Shown piece after piece: positions 31,432 to 40,700 of a DNA stretch of 60,797 nucleotides (position 1 is the stretch's first letter; the number at the start of each line of letters is the position of its first letter). Source of the DNA: a virus. The stretch lies in the IMG/VR virus record IMGVR_UViG_3300037357_000143, positions 1 to 60,797 of that record; one strand, written 5' to 3'. The notes below the pieces were generated by a model that ran no database searches, was not told the origin of the DNA, and saw nothing but the letters and a program-made list of their open reading frames with translations. The translations under genes were made by a program, and so were the position numbers.

Positions 31432-32589
31432 TTGAACGAAAAGAAAATAAGAGAAATTATAAATGGCCTTGCTAAAAGGGCTAACATGAAAGAAGAAGAT
31501 TTGAAAAAGCTATATAAAAAATTTGAGTATGAAGAAAAAAGCTATGGTTGTCCTGACGATGAGCTAGAAGAAGCTGTCCTTGTCGATATGGAGGCATTCT
31601 TACGTAAAAAGTTCCTCGTTGGTGGAAATACAGTCGCTGTGACTGGAACTATTTTCGGCCGAAGTAATGCAATAGACCGGGCAAAAAACCTTCATGAAAA
31701 AGCTGAAAAATATATTGAAGCTGAAGGAACTGGGAAAGCAATCGAAGATGGTTATGCAAAGTATGTACCTGATCTTCCCGAAAAAACTGAAGAAAATAAA
31801 GGGGAACTCAAAAAAATTCACGAATATATTAGCGAACATGGCGAAGACAAAGCAATGGAAGATGACATTCTCCCTAAAAAACTCGTACACCTCTATACCA
31901 GCGATCAATTTAATGACAAATATAACCGAACCGGAACCCCTATCCCAGAATTCGATTGGCAGGCTGATGGTTTCGGTGTTGTAAATTATCAGCAAAAAGA
32001 AGGTGTTGACGATATTAGATTCGCAGATATTAAATTTAAAGGTGTAGCTGCGACCGGTCCCCTCCCTCTATTTAAAGAAGTTTCAATGAAAGCTTTTGTA
32101 ACCGATAAGAAAAATGAGAAAAAATATCGATTCACGGTTTCTCGTGCTCCCGAACTAATTGACGATGAGTATGATAACTTTAGAGAAATGATGCCTTTAA
32201 TCAAAAAAGCATACCCTAACCGAGTATTATCTTTTGCAGAGGTAGAAGACTTCTTTGAAGATGCTGAAAGTAAGTTTAACCTTTGGTGTCTTGTCCAAGG
32301 TGTTATCACTGGTGTTAGTGGAACTAAAAAGGGTGGTTCTATTGTAGATGTTCACGATATGGAGATGGATGTCAGTGATGGTAGTTCAGAAAGAATTATT
32401 TTTGCCAGAGAATCTGAACTTGATTTAACAGAAGGGGCACAGGGTTATTTCTTTGTTAATCCTTCTCGAGATAACGAGGGAAGAATGTCATTTTTCGGTT
32501 TAGGATATTGGGTACCAAGTTACAAACGTGTACACAAAGAATTAATTAGTGATGAAGAAACTCCAGATGTAGAAAAAGGATGGGGTTAA
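31432..32589 (+). CDS. hypothetical replication-module protein, 385 aa, TTG start
   Basis: AGGTGAA precedes TTG 31432; the upstream GTG is part of the Shine-Dalgarno. Segments NTVAVTGTIFGRSNA and LVQGVITGVSGTKKGGS could be OB-fold strands, and its position between an MCM-like ATPase and a RecA-like ATPase would suit a single-strand-binding protein. No family is recognised, and this role is a guess. Confidence 0.5.
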   Translation: MNEKKIREIINGLAKRANMKEEDLKKLYKKFEYEEKSYGCPDDELEEAVLVDMEAFLRKKFLVGGNTVAVTGTIFGRSNAIDRAKNLHEKAEKYIEAEGTGKAIEDGYAKYVPDLPEKTEENKGELKKIHEYISEHGEDKAMEDDILPKKLVHLYTSDQFNDKYNRTGTPIPEFDWQADGFGVVNYQQKEGVDDIRFADIKFKGVAATGPLPLFKEVSMKAFVTDKKNEKKYRFTVSRAPELIDDEYDNFREMMPLIKKAYPNRVLSFAEVEDFFEDAESKFNLWCLVQGVITGVSGTKKGGSIVDVHDMEMDVSDGSSERIIFARESELDLTEGAQGYFFVNPSRDNEGRMSFFGLGYWVPSYKRVHKELISDEETPDVEKGWG

Positions 32590-32613
32590 TCCCCTCCTTT
32601 ATAACGTGGTAGA

Positions 32614-32784
32614 ATGAAATATAAAATCACTTTTGAATTAATTACAGCTTCCAAATCTATAGAAGTAGAAGCAGAAAATTTTACTGAAGCAGAAGATAAA
32701 GCATTAGCCCAACTCTCAACCGATTCAACTCCTGATGAAGAGATGTCTGAGTGGATGGTAACAGACGTAGAAGAGGTAGAATAA
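32614..32784 (+). CDS. small acidic protein, 56 aa
   Basis: MKYKITFELITASKSIEVEA then EAEDKALAQLS: a ferredoxin-like or KOW-like small fold is possible. Overlaps the RecA-like gene by one base (TAATG). Confidence 0.55.
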   Translation: MKYKITFELITASKSIEVEAENFTEAEDKALAQLSTDSTPDEEMSEWMVTDVEEVE

Positions 32785-33668
32785 TGGCACTTTTTAAATC
32801 CAAAACCGAAAACGATAAAATAGAAGATAAAAAAGCTGCACTTAAGCGTATGACTGAAAGATATACTAAACATGAACCATTGCCTGAACGTGCGTTTCTT
32901 TGTTCTTTATTCACTGGAGATAACGGCACAGGAAAAAGTGGTATAGCAACTTCATACTTAAATTTATTAGAACCTGACGAAAAAATATTTTATATTGATC
33001 TCGAAGTTGGGAATTATGAAAATATAATTGAATATTGGCGTGAGGCATACGAAAGAGATCAAATTATATATGAGACGTTAAAAGATCTTATCTGGGAAGA
33101 AGATTTATCAAAAGACACTCGAAAAGTTTATATCAACTATGATAAAGCAATGGAAGAACTAAGACGTATTGCTATGTGGCTAGACGAATATGCTGATAAA
33201 CTCAAAATTAGAATGGTGGCTCTTGATGGACTTAGTAAATTCAAAGATTATATAGAATACCAGATGAAACTTGAGAAAAATATAGATCTTGCTGGAGATC
33301 CTAGTAGGAAATTTTGGAGAGAAAGAAATAAAGAATTTATGGAGACCCTCGAATTATATAAAGCTCTTCCAATAGATGTAATATTGATTGGAAGTTCCAT
33401 TTTTAATAAACCTCCAGCGGAACAAAATGCTATAGACCGAGATATAAACAATATGGTATCTCAGAAGGTAGTATTTGAAAAAGATACCTCGGATGGAATT
33501 ACACAATTCACAGCACAAGTTAAAAAAAGTCGTCAGAATTCTAAGAAAAATGAAAGTAAAATCCCTTTTGGTAAAATAAATCCTAAAAAAGAGGAAGCAT
33601 TTTTAGATGGAGAAAAAGTATTTAATGCTATAATTTCAAAAAAAGATAAAGACAAATCAGGGTTTTAA
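32784..33668 (+). CDS. RecA/RadA-like P-loop ATPase, 294 aa
   Basis: TAATG coupling selects ATG 32784. Walker A is FTGDNGTGKSGIA (about residue 45) and Walker B MVALDGLSK (about 142), with IDVILIGSSIF downstream, as in phage AAA_24-type RecA-fold ATPases used in recombination or replication. Shorter than cellular RadA and without its N-terminal domain. Confidence 0.75.
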   Translation: MALFKSKTENDKIEDKKAALKRMTERYTKHEPLPERAFLCSLFTGDNGTGKSGIATSYLNLLEPDEKIFYIDLEVGNYENIIEYWREAYERDQIIYETLKDLIWEEDLSKDTRKVYINYDKAMEELRRIAMWLDEYADKLKIRMVALDGLSKFKDYIEYQMKLEKNIDLAGDPSRKFWRERNKEFMETLELYKALPIDVILIGSSIFNKPPAEQNAIDRDINNMVSQKVVFEKDTSDGITQFTAQVKKSRQNSKKNESKIPFGKINPKKEEAFLDGEKVFNAIISKKDKDKSGF

Positions 33669-33670
33669 AA

Positions 33671-34081
33671 ATGGATCTATATCTTGAGATGTGTGAGGCG
33701 GCTAGAGAACTTTTGTGGGAATTTGCTGATGAATTTTTGAACGGGGATCGTTTATATAGGAAATATTCAAGGCTTGATAATCTTGAAGGAATTTTTTATT
33801 GCGATCCCCTTTTTAGTTATGCTACAAAAGAGGATTTAGTACCCTACCCTACTCAAAATCAAATTCAGCGGTGGCTTAAAAAGTATTTACCAGAAGAGCA
33901 AGCGATGTTTTATGGATTTCAAAGTTTTTTCTTAAAACGTTGGATGATTAAAAATATTTATTCTTTTGATGAATTATGGCTCATGTTTTTTTTATATTAT
34001 GTCCACAATCTTTACTGGGATCAAGTAGATTACGAATGGAAGGAAATTCCAGAAGAGAGAAGTTATCGGATAAGTAGTTAG
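33671..34081 (+). CDS. hypothetical protein, 136 aa
   Basis: Helical and very rich in Trp, Tyr and Phe (ELWLMFFLYYVHNLYWDQ). Soluble rather than membrane-bound by charge distribution. Function unknown. Confidence 0.6.
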   Translation: MDLYLEMCEAARELLWEFADEFLNGDRLYRKYSRLDNLEGIFYCDPLFSYATKEDLVPYPTQNQIQRWLKKYLPEEQAMFYGFQSFFLKRWMIKNIYSFDELWLMFFLYYVHNLYWDQVDYEWKEIPEERSYRISS

Positions 34082-34092
34082 GAGGAAAAATT

Positions 34093-34539
34093 ATGAATAA
34101 AACGATGGATGAATTCATCCAAGAATATTTCAGGGGAAGAAAAAGTGTTCCTGTTAAAAAAATAAATTTGGATACAGGGGAAGAAGAGTATATCGATACA
34201 GAGACAGGAACTGGTAAGCTTTCAAATAATGAAACAATAGTGTTTCCATTAGGCCATGCAGATTCAAACGGTCAACAATTATACCAAGGAGATATTGTTG
34301 TTGTTGAGATAAGCGCAAAACATGGTAATTTCTGTCGGTGTGGGGTCATTAGAACTGAAGGATTTTTTGTATGTGGTATAGACTATTTTGATGATTATAA
34401 CAATATTGAAGAAGAAGGAGATTATATCGATGACCCATATATTGACAAAATAACACGGGTTGGAGATGTTTTTAAAATAAATTTACAAACTCAATTCAAT
34501 TGGAGAGACTTAATAGAAATTGAAGATGAAGAAGGATGA
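34093..34539 (+). CDS. YopX-domain protein, 148 aa
   Basis: AGGAGG site. HADSNGQQLYQGDIVVVE matches the DxxGxxIYxGDIV core of the YopX family, widespread in phages; GVIRTEGFFVCGIDYFDD follows as the second barrel part. Function of the family is not established. A fragment of another YopX gene starts the chimera at 22886. Confidence 0.65.
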   Translation: MNKTMDEFIQEYFRGRKSVPVKKINLDTGEEEYIDTETGTGKLSNNETIVFPLGHADSNGQQLYQGDIVVVEISAKHGNFCRCGVIRTEGFFVCGIDYFDDYNNIEEEGDYIDDPYIDKITRVGDVFKINLQTQFNWRDLIEIEDEEG

Positions 34540-34543
34540 TTAG

Positions 34544-35332
34544 ATGTTAGCAATTCAAGGAAGAACTCTTGAACTAGTTTGGCCGCAAATTATCAAAGCC
34601 ATTATGAAGAAAGGAGAAGAGGTTATTGACCAACGTGGTTCAAAAACAAAAGAATTGACTAATGTGGTATGGACGATAAATGATCCTGAAGCTTCAGGAA
34701 TTCCAGAGGGGAACCCTTTAGGCCCTAATGCTCTTGAACAATATAAAAATCAATTTCTTGACCCAGAATTACATGATTTTATTTACACATACGGAAATAG
34801 ATTAAATAAATATGAGATATTTTACCCAATTTTAAGTAAAGAAAAAGAAGAACTTTTTAAAAAGATAAAAGAAATGAAGTTTCCAAAAATTGAAAAAGAC
34901 AGTAATCTTACTTCAGAAGAAAAAATAGAAAAAATTCGTGATAAAAAATTAGAAGAATTTCATAAAGTAATGTTAAATGGAAGATATTATTTTTTGAACC
35001 AAGTTAAACAAACGATTGATTATTTAAAAGAAAACCCCAATACTAGACGGGCAATTATGATAACGTGGAAATTTCCTGTAGATTTTCTTGTTGAGGAAGT
35101 ACCTTGCTTAATTATGGTTGATTTTTTAATAAGAGAAGGGAAACTTTTAACGACGGCGGTTTGGAGAAGTCATGACGCTTTCGGAGCCATGACAGCGAAT
35201 TTTATGGCACTTAGAGAATTATCAAGACATGTTGCTGAAGAAGTAGGGATTTCTGTTGGTCCTATAACTATTCAAAGTATTAGTGCTCACATTTATGAAT
35301 ACAATTTTGAAGAAGCTAAGGGTGTTTATTAA
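34544..35332 (+). CDS. thyA: thymidylate synthase (ThyA family), 262 aa
   Basis: NTRRAIMITWKFPVDFLVEEVPCLIMVDFLIREGK contains the catalytic Cys (VPC), in the style of archaeal ThyA, followed by WRSHDAFGAMTANFMAL (substrate-binding region) and ISAHIYEY. Makes dTMP from dUMP; a dCMP-modifying relative cannot be excluded. Next to a nucleotide kinase fusion and 16 kb from NrdD, so part of the deoxynucleotide supply. Confidence 0.85.
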   Translation: MLAIQGRTLELVWPQIIKAIMKKGEEVIDQRGSKTKELTNVVWTINDPEASGIPEGNPLGPNALEQYKNQFLDPELHDFIYTYGNRLNKYEIFYPILSKEKEELFKKIKEMKFPKIEKDSNLTSEEKIEKIRDKKLEEFHKVMLNGRYYFLNQVKQTIDYLKENPNTRRAIMITWKFPVDFLVEEVPCLIMVDFLIREGKLLTTAVWRSHDAFGAMTANFMALRELSRHVAEEVGISVGPITIQSISAHIYEYNFEEAKGVY

Positions 35333-35751
35333 TGAAGACTGATATGTATTATAGAATCCATCATCCCAATGTATGGAAAAAGGAACGATTTAAACAAGCA
35401 TTAAAAACTGCACGTAAAATTAGGGAAAGGAGAAAAACTCTCGAAGATCTTCTTTCTGGGGATTGTGTCAGTAAAGCATTGGAAGCTATAGGAATTGCCA
35501 TGAGTAATCTTGGGGCAATAACAAACCAAGTTGTAGAACAAATGGCCGAAGCTGCGCGACAAATTAATGTTTCTTTTGGAATAAATCCAACCAATAAGGA
35601 GATAGAAAATCAAATAATTTATGGTACACCCTACCCTAAACAAATTCATCATTATAATCTCAAGCCTAAAACGATTGAATATTATACATCTTATTTGAAC
35701 CCTTATTTTAAAGCGGGGTGCCCAGGAGGATTAATATGGAAAAGCCAATAA
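35332..35751 (+). CDS. hypothetical protein, 139 aa
   Basis: TAATG overlap with thyA. The N-terminal half is basic and helical; middle MSNLGAITNQVVEQMAEAAR. Overlaps the next gene by 16 bases. Unknown. Confidence 0.6.
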   Translation: MKTDMYYRIHHPNVWKKERFKQALKTARKIRERRKTLEDLLSGDCVSKALEAIGIAMSNLGAITNQVVEQMAEAARQINVSFGINPTNKEIENQIIYGTPYPKQIHHYNLKPKTIEYYTSYLNPYFKAGCPGGLIWKSQ

Positions 35752-36602
35752 TTATATGTATTGTTGGAGAGAGTGGAAGCGGTAAAACTTTAATGACCGA
35801 ATGGGTTGAATATAAATATGATATTCCAATGATTCAAAGTTATACAGATCGTTTAAAACGAGATGAAAAGGATATTGGGCATACATTCTTAACGAAAGAA
35901 GAATATGATAAATTAAAAGAAGAAGATATGATTGCTCATACCCAATGGGGAAAACATAGATATTCTTGTTTAAAACAAGATGTTAATAAGCCTATAATGA
36001 CTTATGTTCTTGATGAGCATGGTTTGTTGTATTTAAAAGAACATTTCAAATTTGATTATAAAATTGTCGCAGTTCGTGTTTATCGGGATGAAAAAGAAAG
36101 ACTCAAAACGGTAGGTGAAGAACGTGTAGGCCGTGATGAAGGTAAATTTAATTTATGGGACGATTCTTATAATTATATTCTTTATAATGATTCGACAGGA
36201 GATTTTTTCATAGAGATAGACAAAGTTATAAATAAGATATTAGGAAGATACCAGGTTTGTATATATGTAGCAGGAAAACTTAATAGTAAATCAGCTCCCT
36301 ATCTTAGGAATGTTCATAAAATGGTTAAATATGCTGAAAAAATTCGGAAATTAGGATTTTGTGTTGTAGTTCCGGGCAATGATCTAATACATGGAATAAT
36401 TTGCGGGGAACATGAATATTCTGATTATTTTAACAACAATATTGAAATTATGAAAAGATGTGATGCTTTAGCTCTTGTTGATAATTGGAAAGAAAGTGAA
36501 GGGACCAAACGAGAAATTAAAGAAGCAAAAGAACAAGGGCTTCCTGTTTTGAAGACTTTTGGAGATGTATTAAGATATAAAATATTGATGAAAATACATT
36601 AG
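35736..36602 (+). CDS. nucleotide kinase fused to DUF4406-like domain, 288 aa
   Basis: AGGAGGAT selects ATG 35736. The N-terminal domain (1-165) has a P-loop IVGESGSGKT and a guanylate-kinase-like SYTDRLKRDEKDIGHTF and RVYRDEKERL. The C-terminal domain (170-288) has YVAGKLNSKSAPYLRNVHK, CDALALVDNWKESEGTKREI and KEQGLPV, as in DUF4406/nucleoside 2-deoxyribosyltransferase-like proteins. It likely phosphorylates and trims or exchanges deoxynucleotides. I do not know this fusion from elsewhere. Confidence 0.7.
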   Translation: MEKPIIICIVGESGSGKTLMTEWVEYKYDIPMIQSYTDRLKRDEKDIGHTFLTKEEYDKLKEEDMIAHTQWGKHRYSCLKQDVNKPIMTYVLDEHGLLYLKEHFKFDYKIVAVRVYRDEKERLKTVGEERVGRDEGKFNLWDDSYNYILYNDSTGDFFIEIDKVINKILGRYQVCIYVAGKLNSKSAPYLRNVHKMVKYAEKIRKLGFCVVVPGNDLIHGIICGEHEYSDYFNNNIEIMKRCDALALVDNWKESEGTKREIKEAKEQGLPVLKTFGDVLRYKILMKIH

Positions 36603-36620
36603 AAGGAGGAAAATTTTTAA

Positions 36621-37310
36621 ATGTTATATGGCTATATTTATGTAATTCAAAATCAAATTAATGATAAATATTATGTTGGACAAACTACTCAAAGGAACCC
36701 TTTGTCCCGTTTTAAACAGCATTCTTATGTTGATGAAAATAGGTTTTCAGCTATTAATAACGCGATTAAAAAATATGGTTTTCATAATTTTACGTTCACT
36801 ATAGTTGATTCAGCAAAAAATCAAGAAAATCTTAATCTTCTTGAAGAATCATATATTTGTTTGTTTGGTAGCAAAACATCAGTTAATGGTTATAATATTC
36901 GAGATGGTGGGAGCAGAGGACGACAATCTGCTGTAACTCGAATAAAAATGTCATGGGAAAATCATCCTAACTTTCTGGGGTTGGATAGTAAAAAAATAGT
37001 TCAATTATATACTAAGGATCGATTAAGTGCTCCAAAAATTGCTAAAATACTAGGATGTCACAAAAAAACAATATATAGATATTTAGAAAAAGAAGGAATT
37101 AAACGGAGAACCAATTCAGAATCTCAGCAAACTGGTGGGTTTTTGGGTTTTATTGGTATATATTATAGAGTAAAACACATTAAACCGTGGAAAAGGGTAT
37201 GGAATTCAGTGATCCATTTAAATAATTATTGTACAAGTTTGGGTGTTTTTGAAGATCCGTTTAGTGCAGAATTAGTATATAAATTAGTTTGGACAGAAAT
37301 TTATAGTTAA
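36621..37310 (+). CDS. GIY-YIG homing endonuclease, 229 aa
   Basis: GYIYVIQNQINDKYYVGQT is the GIY-YIG motif; RFKQH and the Glu in EESYI complete the nuclease domain (1-95). A helix-turn-helix (APKIAKILGCHKKTIYRYLE) around residue 145 provides DNA binding. AAGGAGG site. Free-standing, downstream of the kinase fusion. Confidence 0.85.
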   Translation: MLYGYIYVIQNQINDKYYVGQTTQRNPLSRFKQHSYVDENRFSAINNAIKKYGFHNFTFTIVDSAKNQENLNLLEESYICLFGSKTSVNGYNIRDGGSRGRQSAVTRIKMSWENHPNFLGLDSKKIVQLYTKDRLSAPKIAKILGCHKKTIYRYLEKEGIKRRTNSESQQTGGFLGFIGIYYRVKHIKPWKRVWNSVIHLNNYCTSLGVFEDPFSAELVYKLVWTEIYS

Positions 37311-37333
37311 AAAAATAATGAAGGTGATGTGAT

Positions 37334-37555
37334 ATGTATAATGAAAATGAAAAGAATTATGAAGGGGTTCACCGGGAGATCATGGACAAGGGTTTTCGCT
37401 TAAAGTTTCAGCGCGAACATCCAACTTACAGGCCTACTTGTTGCGGTAAAGAGGATTTTATTGTGTTATTAGACCAAAGAAAGTATGTTTGTAAGCATTG
37501 TTCCCAGATGTACGATATAGATGTGTGGATTGAGAACTTCGGGCCACAAAATTAA
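37334..37555 (+). CDS. zinc-ribbon protein, 73 aa
   Basis: AGGTGATGTGAT site. CCGKEDFIVLLDQRKYVCKHC forms a zinc ribbon. Function unknown. Confidence 0.6.
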   Translation: MYNENEKNYEGVHREIMDKGFRLKFQREHPTYRPTCCGKEDFIVLLDQRKYVCKHCSQMYDIDVWIENFGPQN

Positions 37556-37567
37556 AGGAGATATTTT

Positions 37568-37846
37568 ATGATTGATGTAATGAATAATATTTTATTTGGT
37601 TTTTCGTGGCTTTTTGGCTATCTTCTCGCCTTTATGGTCTTTATCTTTTTCATAATGCTAGCCTATGTAGTTTTTATAACCATAACTATGTTGATAGGTG
37701 AAAAAGGGTTAGAGAAAGAACGTTCCAGTCGTATGGATATTCTTGAAAAATATGGTGAAGGCGGTTCTCCAGAAGAATTAACACGAGAAGAGCCAGTTGC
37801 AAAAACCTCGGAAATTTTAAAAAGGGCCTGGAAAAAAGAGGAATAA
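37568..37846 (+). CDS. membrane protein, 92 aa
   Basis: AAGGAGAT site. One long or two short hydrophobic segments (FSWLFGYLLAFMVFIFFIML to TITMLIG), then a charged cytoplasmic-type tail (KGLEKERSSRMDILEKYGEG). Role unknown. Confidence 0.65.
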   Translation: MIDVMNNILFGFSWLFGYLLAFMVFIFFIMLAYVVFITITMLIGEKGLEKERSSRMDILEKYGEGGSPEELTREEPVAKTSEILKRAWKKEE

Positions 37847-37849
37847 AAA

Positions 37850-38080
37850 ATGGATTGTAGGGTTTGTGAGAATTATAAAAATTGGGAATTTGATTGCACA
37901 GTTTATTGTTCGGATCCTCCAAAAATATGTAATGATTGTAAATATTTCTTTAGTGATTGTATGGGAGAGGAAGGAGGATTCGAAGTTTGTGAACATCCTG
38001 CTTATTATAGAAAAGTATATATAAGAAATGGAATTTCTAATACGTGTCCTTTAACAAAAGAATATTGGTATGAAGAATGA
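37850..38080 (+). CDS. Cys-rich protein, 76 aa
   Basis: CRVCENY, CTVYCSD, CNDCKYFFSDC, VCEHP and CPLT give about ten Cys, suggesting two metal sites. ATGA overlap with the glycosylase-PHP gene. Confidence 0.6.
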   Translation: MDCRVCENYKNWEFDCTVYCSDPPKICNDCKYFFSDCMGEEGGFEVCEHPAYYRKVYIRNGISNTCPLTKEYWYEE

Positions 38081-39549
38081 AAGAACTAATCCAGCAGATA
38101 AAAAATTGTAAATTATGTGCGATTGAATCCAACACCAAAAATAAAACCATTGGAAAAGGTTCATTTGACCCGAAATATCTCTTCATAGGTCTTAACCCAG
38201 GAAAAGAGGAAAACGAGGTTGGCGTTCCATTCATTGGACCTAGCGGTAAGCTTCTCGACAAATGGATAGAATTTTTAGGTTTAACTAAAGATGAATATTC
38301 AGTTGTTAATATAATTAAATGTTTCACTCCAGACGAATCCGGATTAAATGGTGACGAAGCCGACAATTGTCTCCCTTTTCTATTAAAACAAATCGAGTTA
38401 TTGAACCCTCAATACATTTTTACTTTAGGAGCGATACCAACTAAAAAACTATTGAATATGGAAGGCATAACATCATTAGCTGGTAAGCATTTCAGAAAAG
38501 ATGGTATAATTTATTTCCCTTTTCCACACCCATCCTTTTTTTTGAGACAAGGAGGTTTCGGTTGGCAAGAGCCTTTGGGAATAATAAAACAATTTATTCA
38601 CGATGAGGAATTCCAACAACAATCCCCACTCAAAAAACTTGAATTAATTGATCCTGGTTTAATTAACCCTAAACTTTCTACTCATTCTAAACAATCTTAT
38701 ATTCCTCTTCATGTCCATACTACCTATTCTATCGGAGATTCTCCTTTAAAAATACCTGATTTAGCAAGGGATGCTAAAGATATGGGCTTTGATACGCTCG
38801 CATGTACAGATCACGGCACAGTTACAGGGTGGTTTGAGTTTCAACAAGAATGTGAGAAGGAAGATATTAAACCCATTTTGGGAGTAGAATTTTATATCGC
38901 AGATAATTATGAGGAAAAAACAAAAAATCGTTATCACCTCGTAGCTCTTGCGAAAAATAATGAGGGTATGCACAATATTCTTAAGCTTGTAGATATCTCG
39001 AACCGTGTTGGATATTATTTTAAACCTCGGATAACCTTAGAGGATTTGTATAAATATAAAGAAGGTCTCGTTGTTTTAACTGCATGTGTCGAAGGGGTAA
39101 TCGCTAAGAGGTTATTGCACGATCAGAAAGAAAAAGCGGAAGAAGTGTTAGCAAAACTGAAAGAAGAGTTCGGAGAAGACGTGTATCTTGAACTCCAACC
39201 TCACGATTTTCCGATGCAAGCTGAACTGTCTCCTATGCTTGTGGAATTATCAGAGAAATATTCTGTCCCGCTGGTTATAACAACCGACGTTCATTTCATC
39301 AAAAAGGCAGACTATCGTATTAAGCAAGCTCTTAACGCTATCGCTTGGGGAAAAACCCTAGAAGATTCAAAAACATATGGAGCTCCAACTAATTATCTCA
39401 TGGAAACAAATGAAATGCTACAATACCCATATGTAACTGAAGAAGTGATTAAAGAAGCGATGGCAAACACCGTTAAAATAGGGGAGAAGTGTAATTCGCG
39501 ACTGGAAAAGTATGTGGATGCACTTCCTCTCTTTGAGATGAAAGAATGA
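38077..39549 (+). CDS. uracil-DNA glycosylase fused to PolIII-alpha PHP domain, 490 aa
   Basis: Residues 1-175 are a family-4-type uracil-DNA glycosylase: CKLC, GLNPGKEENEVGVPFIGPSG, NIIKC, DNCLPF (four Fe-S Cys) and HPSFFLRQ. Residues about 205-490 are the PHP domain of bacterial DNA polymerase III alpha: LHVHTTYSIGD, TDHGTVTGW, GVEFYI, YHLVALAK, LTACVEG and TTDVHF retain all nine metal ligands, so exonuclease activity is plausible. The chain stops at LPLFEMKE, where PolIII alpha would continue into the palm; the rest is encoded at 41330. It could couple uracil detection to proofreading. Confidence 0.9.
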   Translation: MKELIQQIKNCKLCAIESNTKNKTIGKGSFDPKYLFIGLNPGKEENEVGVPFIGPSGKLLDKWIEFLGLTKDEYSVVNIIKCFTPDESGLNGDEADNCLPFLLKQIELLNPQYIFTLGAIPTKKLLNMEGITSLAGKHFRKDGIIYFPFPHPSFFLRQGGFGWQEPLGIIKQFIHDEEFQQQSPLKKLELIDPGLINPKLSTHSKQSYIPLHVHTTYSIGDSPLKIPDLARDAKDMGFDTLACTDHGTVTGWFEFQQECEKEDIKPILGVEFYIADNYEEKTKNRYHLVALAKNNEGMHNILKLVDISNRVGYYFKPRITLEDLYKYKEGLVVLTACVEGVIAKRLLHDQKEKAEEVLAKLKEEFGEDVYLELQPHDFPMQAELSPMLVELSEKYSVPLVITTDVHFIKKADYRIKQALNAIAWGKTLEDSKTYGAPTNYLMETNEMLQYPYVTEEVIKEAMANTVKIGEKCNSRLEKYVDALPLFEMKE

Positions 39550-39686
39550 AAGCCGAAGTTGAAGGTACTATTACAAAATGGCATTGGGGAGAATGGATAC
39601 GAGATTCAAATGATCCATTAAATAAATGGATAAGAATTAAAATAGTTGATAAACTTAATATAACAGGGGTTTCTTATGTCCCATAA
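39546..39686 (+). CDS. small hypothetical protein, 46 aa
   Basis: ATGA overlap with the PHP gene. Trp-rich (ITKWHWGEWIRDSND). First of five genes lying between the two polymerase parts. Unknown. Confidence 0.5.
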   Translation: MKAEVEGTITKWHWGEWIRDSNDPLNKWIRIKIVDKLNITGVSYVP

Positions 39687-39813
39687 AACTTGTGATTGTG
39701 GTGGAGAAATTTATAAGCTCAAACCTTCAGTCCAAGAAGTTTTAGGTATGAATCCAATTGAATATAAATGTAGTAAGTGTGGAAAAGTATTTATTAATTG
39801 GGTGAAAAAATAA
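39676..39813 (+). CDS. zinc-ribbon protein, 45 aa
   Basis: CDCGGEIYK and CSKCGKVFI form a minimal zinc ribbon. Overlaps the previous gene by 11 bases; stop abuts the next ATG. Confidence 0.55.
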   Translation: MSHKTCDCGGEIYKLKPSVQEVLGMNPIEYKCSKCGKVFINWVKK

Positions 39814-40437
39814 ATGTTTGATAAACAATTATCACGAGAACCTTGGGATAAAATAACAGACCTAATACTTAAGGCAGCGAATGATGGGCATAAGAGGAAA
39901 AAGGATACCCATGCTTGGATTGGTGTGCAGGGTAAAAAGTATGAGTATAGTATAATAGTGTCGTTTGGTTCTTGTGTGGAATGGAGGAACGAAACGACAT
40001 ATGATCATGAGGCCATCCACTTATTGCATAGTATTGGTAGAAATGGGTTGCATAAGGCTCCTGATGATTTGATAAATGCAATAATAGAGGATTTACCTAA
40101 TATATTAGATAAAATAAGAAGAGAGGGAGTTAATTCAAGAAGTCAACTTCAAGAACAAAACAAACAGGAAAGGGAAAGAATAATAGCAACATGTAAGAAA
40201 AAAAATAAGCAATACGAAGCAATTAATCAATATGGGTTGGAGGGGGAAAGTATAGGAAGAGGATTGAATTTGGATGAAAGAAGGATAATAGAGCGATTTT
40301 TACTCTTCCCTAAAACCATAAATGGAGAAACCAGATGGTTGAGGCGTGTTAAAATGAGTCAGAAAGTGGGGAATAAAGAAGATATAACAGGTCATTTTCA
40401 GCCCTATTGGTATGATGAGATGTGGATTGATGATTAA
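39814..40437 (+). CDS. hypothetical protein, 207 aa
   Basis: Starts directly after the previous stop. Has THAWIGVQGKKYEYSIIVSF and a long basic helical middle (about 110-145). No recognised motif. One-base overlap (TAATG) with the next gene. Confidence 0.6.
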   Translation: MFDKQLSREPWDKITDLILKAANDGHKRKKDTHAWIGVQGKKYEYSIIVSFGSCVEWRNETTYDHEAIHLLHSIGRNGLHKAPDDLINAIIEDLPNILDKIRREGVNSRSQLQEQNKQERERIIATCKKKNKQYEAINQYGLEGESIGRGLNLDERRIIERFLLFPKTINGETRWLRRVKMSQKVGNKEDITGHFQPYWYDEMWIDD

Positions 40438-40700
40438 TGGTCGGAAGCGACGACGAAGGGTTGAACCCATATCGCGGTAAAACTCCCTCTAAGAAAAACA
40501 ATGGGGAAGTAACGACTTTAAACGCTTATAAATTGGGTTGTAAGTTTTGTCCATACCTAGGATATAGATATAATTGGTTTATATGTACACATCCGGATTC
40601 AGTTAGAGATTACCCTATACGTTGGCTCAGCCACAGAGAGGAACCAAGAAAAGTTCCAAAGGCGTGCCCATTGAGAGAGGAAGAAAATGAAAAGAATTAA
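40437..40700 (+). CDS. Cys-containing protein, 87 aa
   Basis: GCKFCPYLGYRYNWFICTH and KACPL give four Cys and a His, likely one metal site. Overlaps the HNH gene by 14 bases. Confidence 0.55.
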   Translation: MVGSDDEGLNPYRGKTPSKKNNGEVTTLNAYKLGCKFCPYLGYRYNWFICTHPDSVRDYPIRWLSHREEPRKVPKACPLREEENEKN

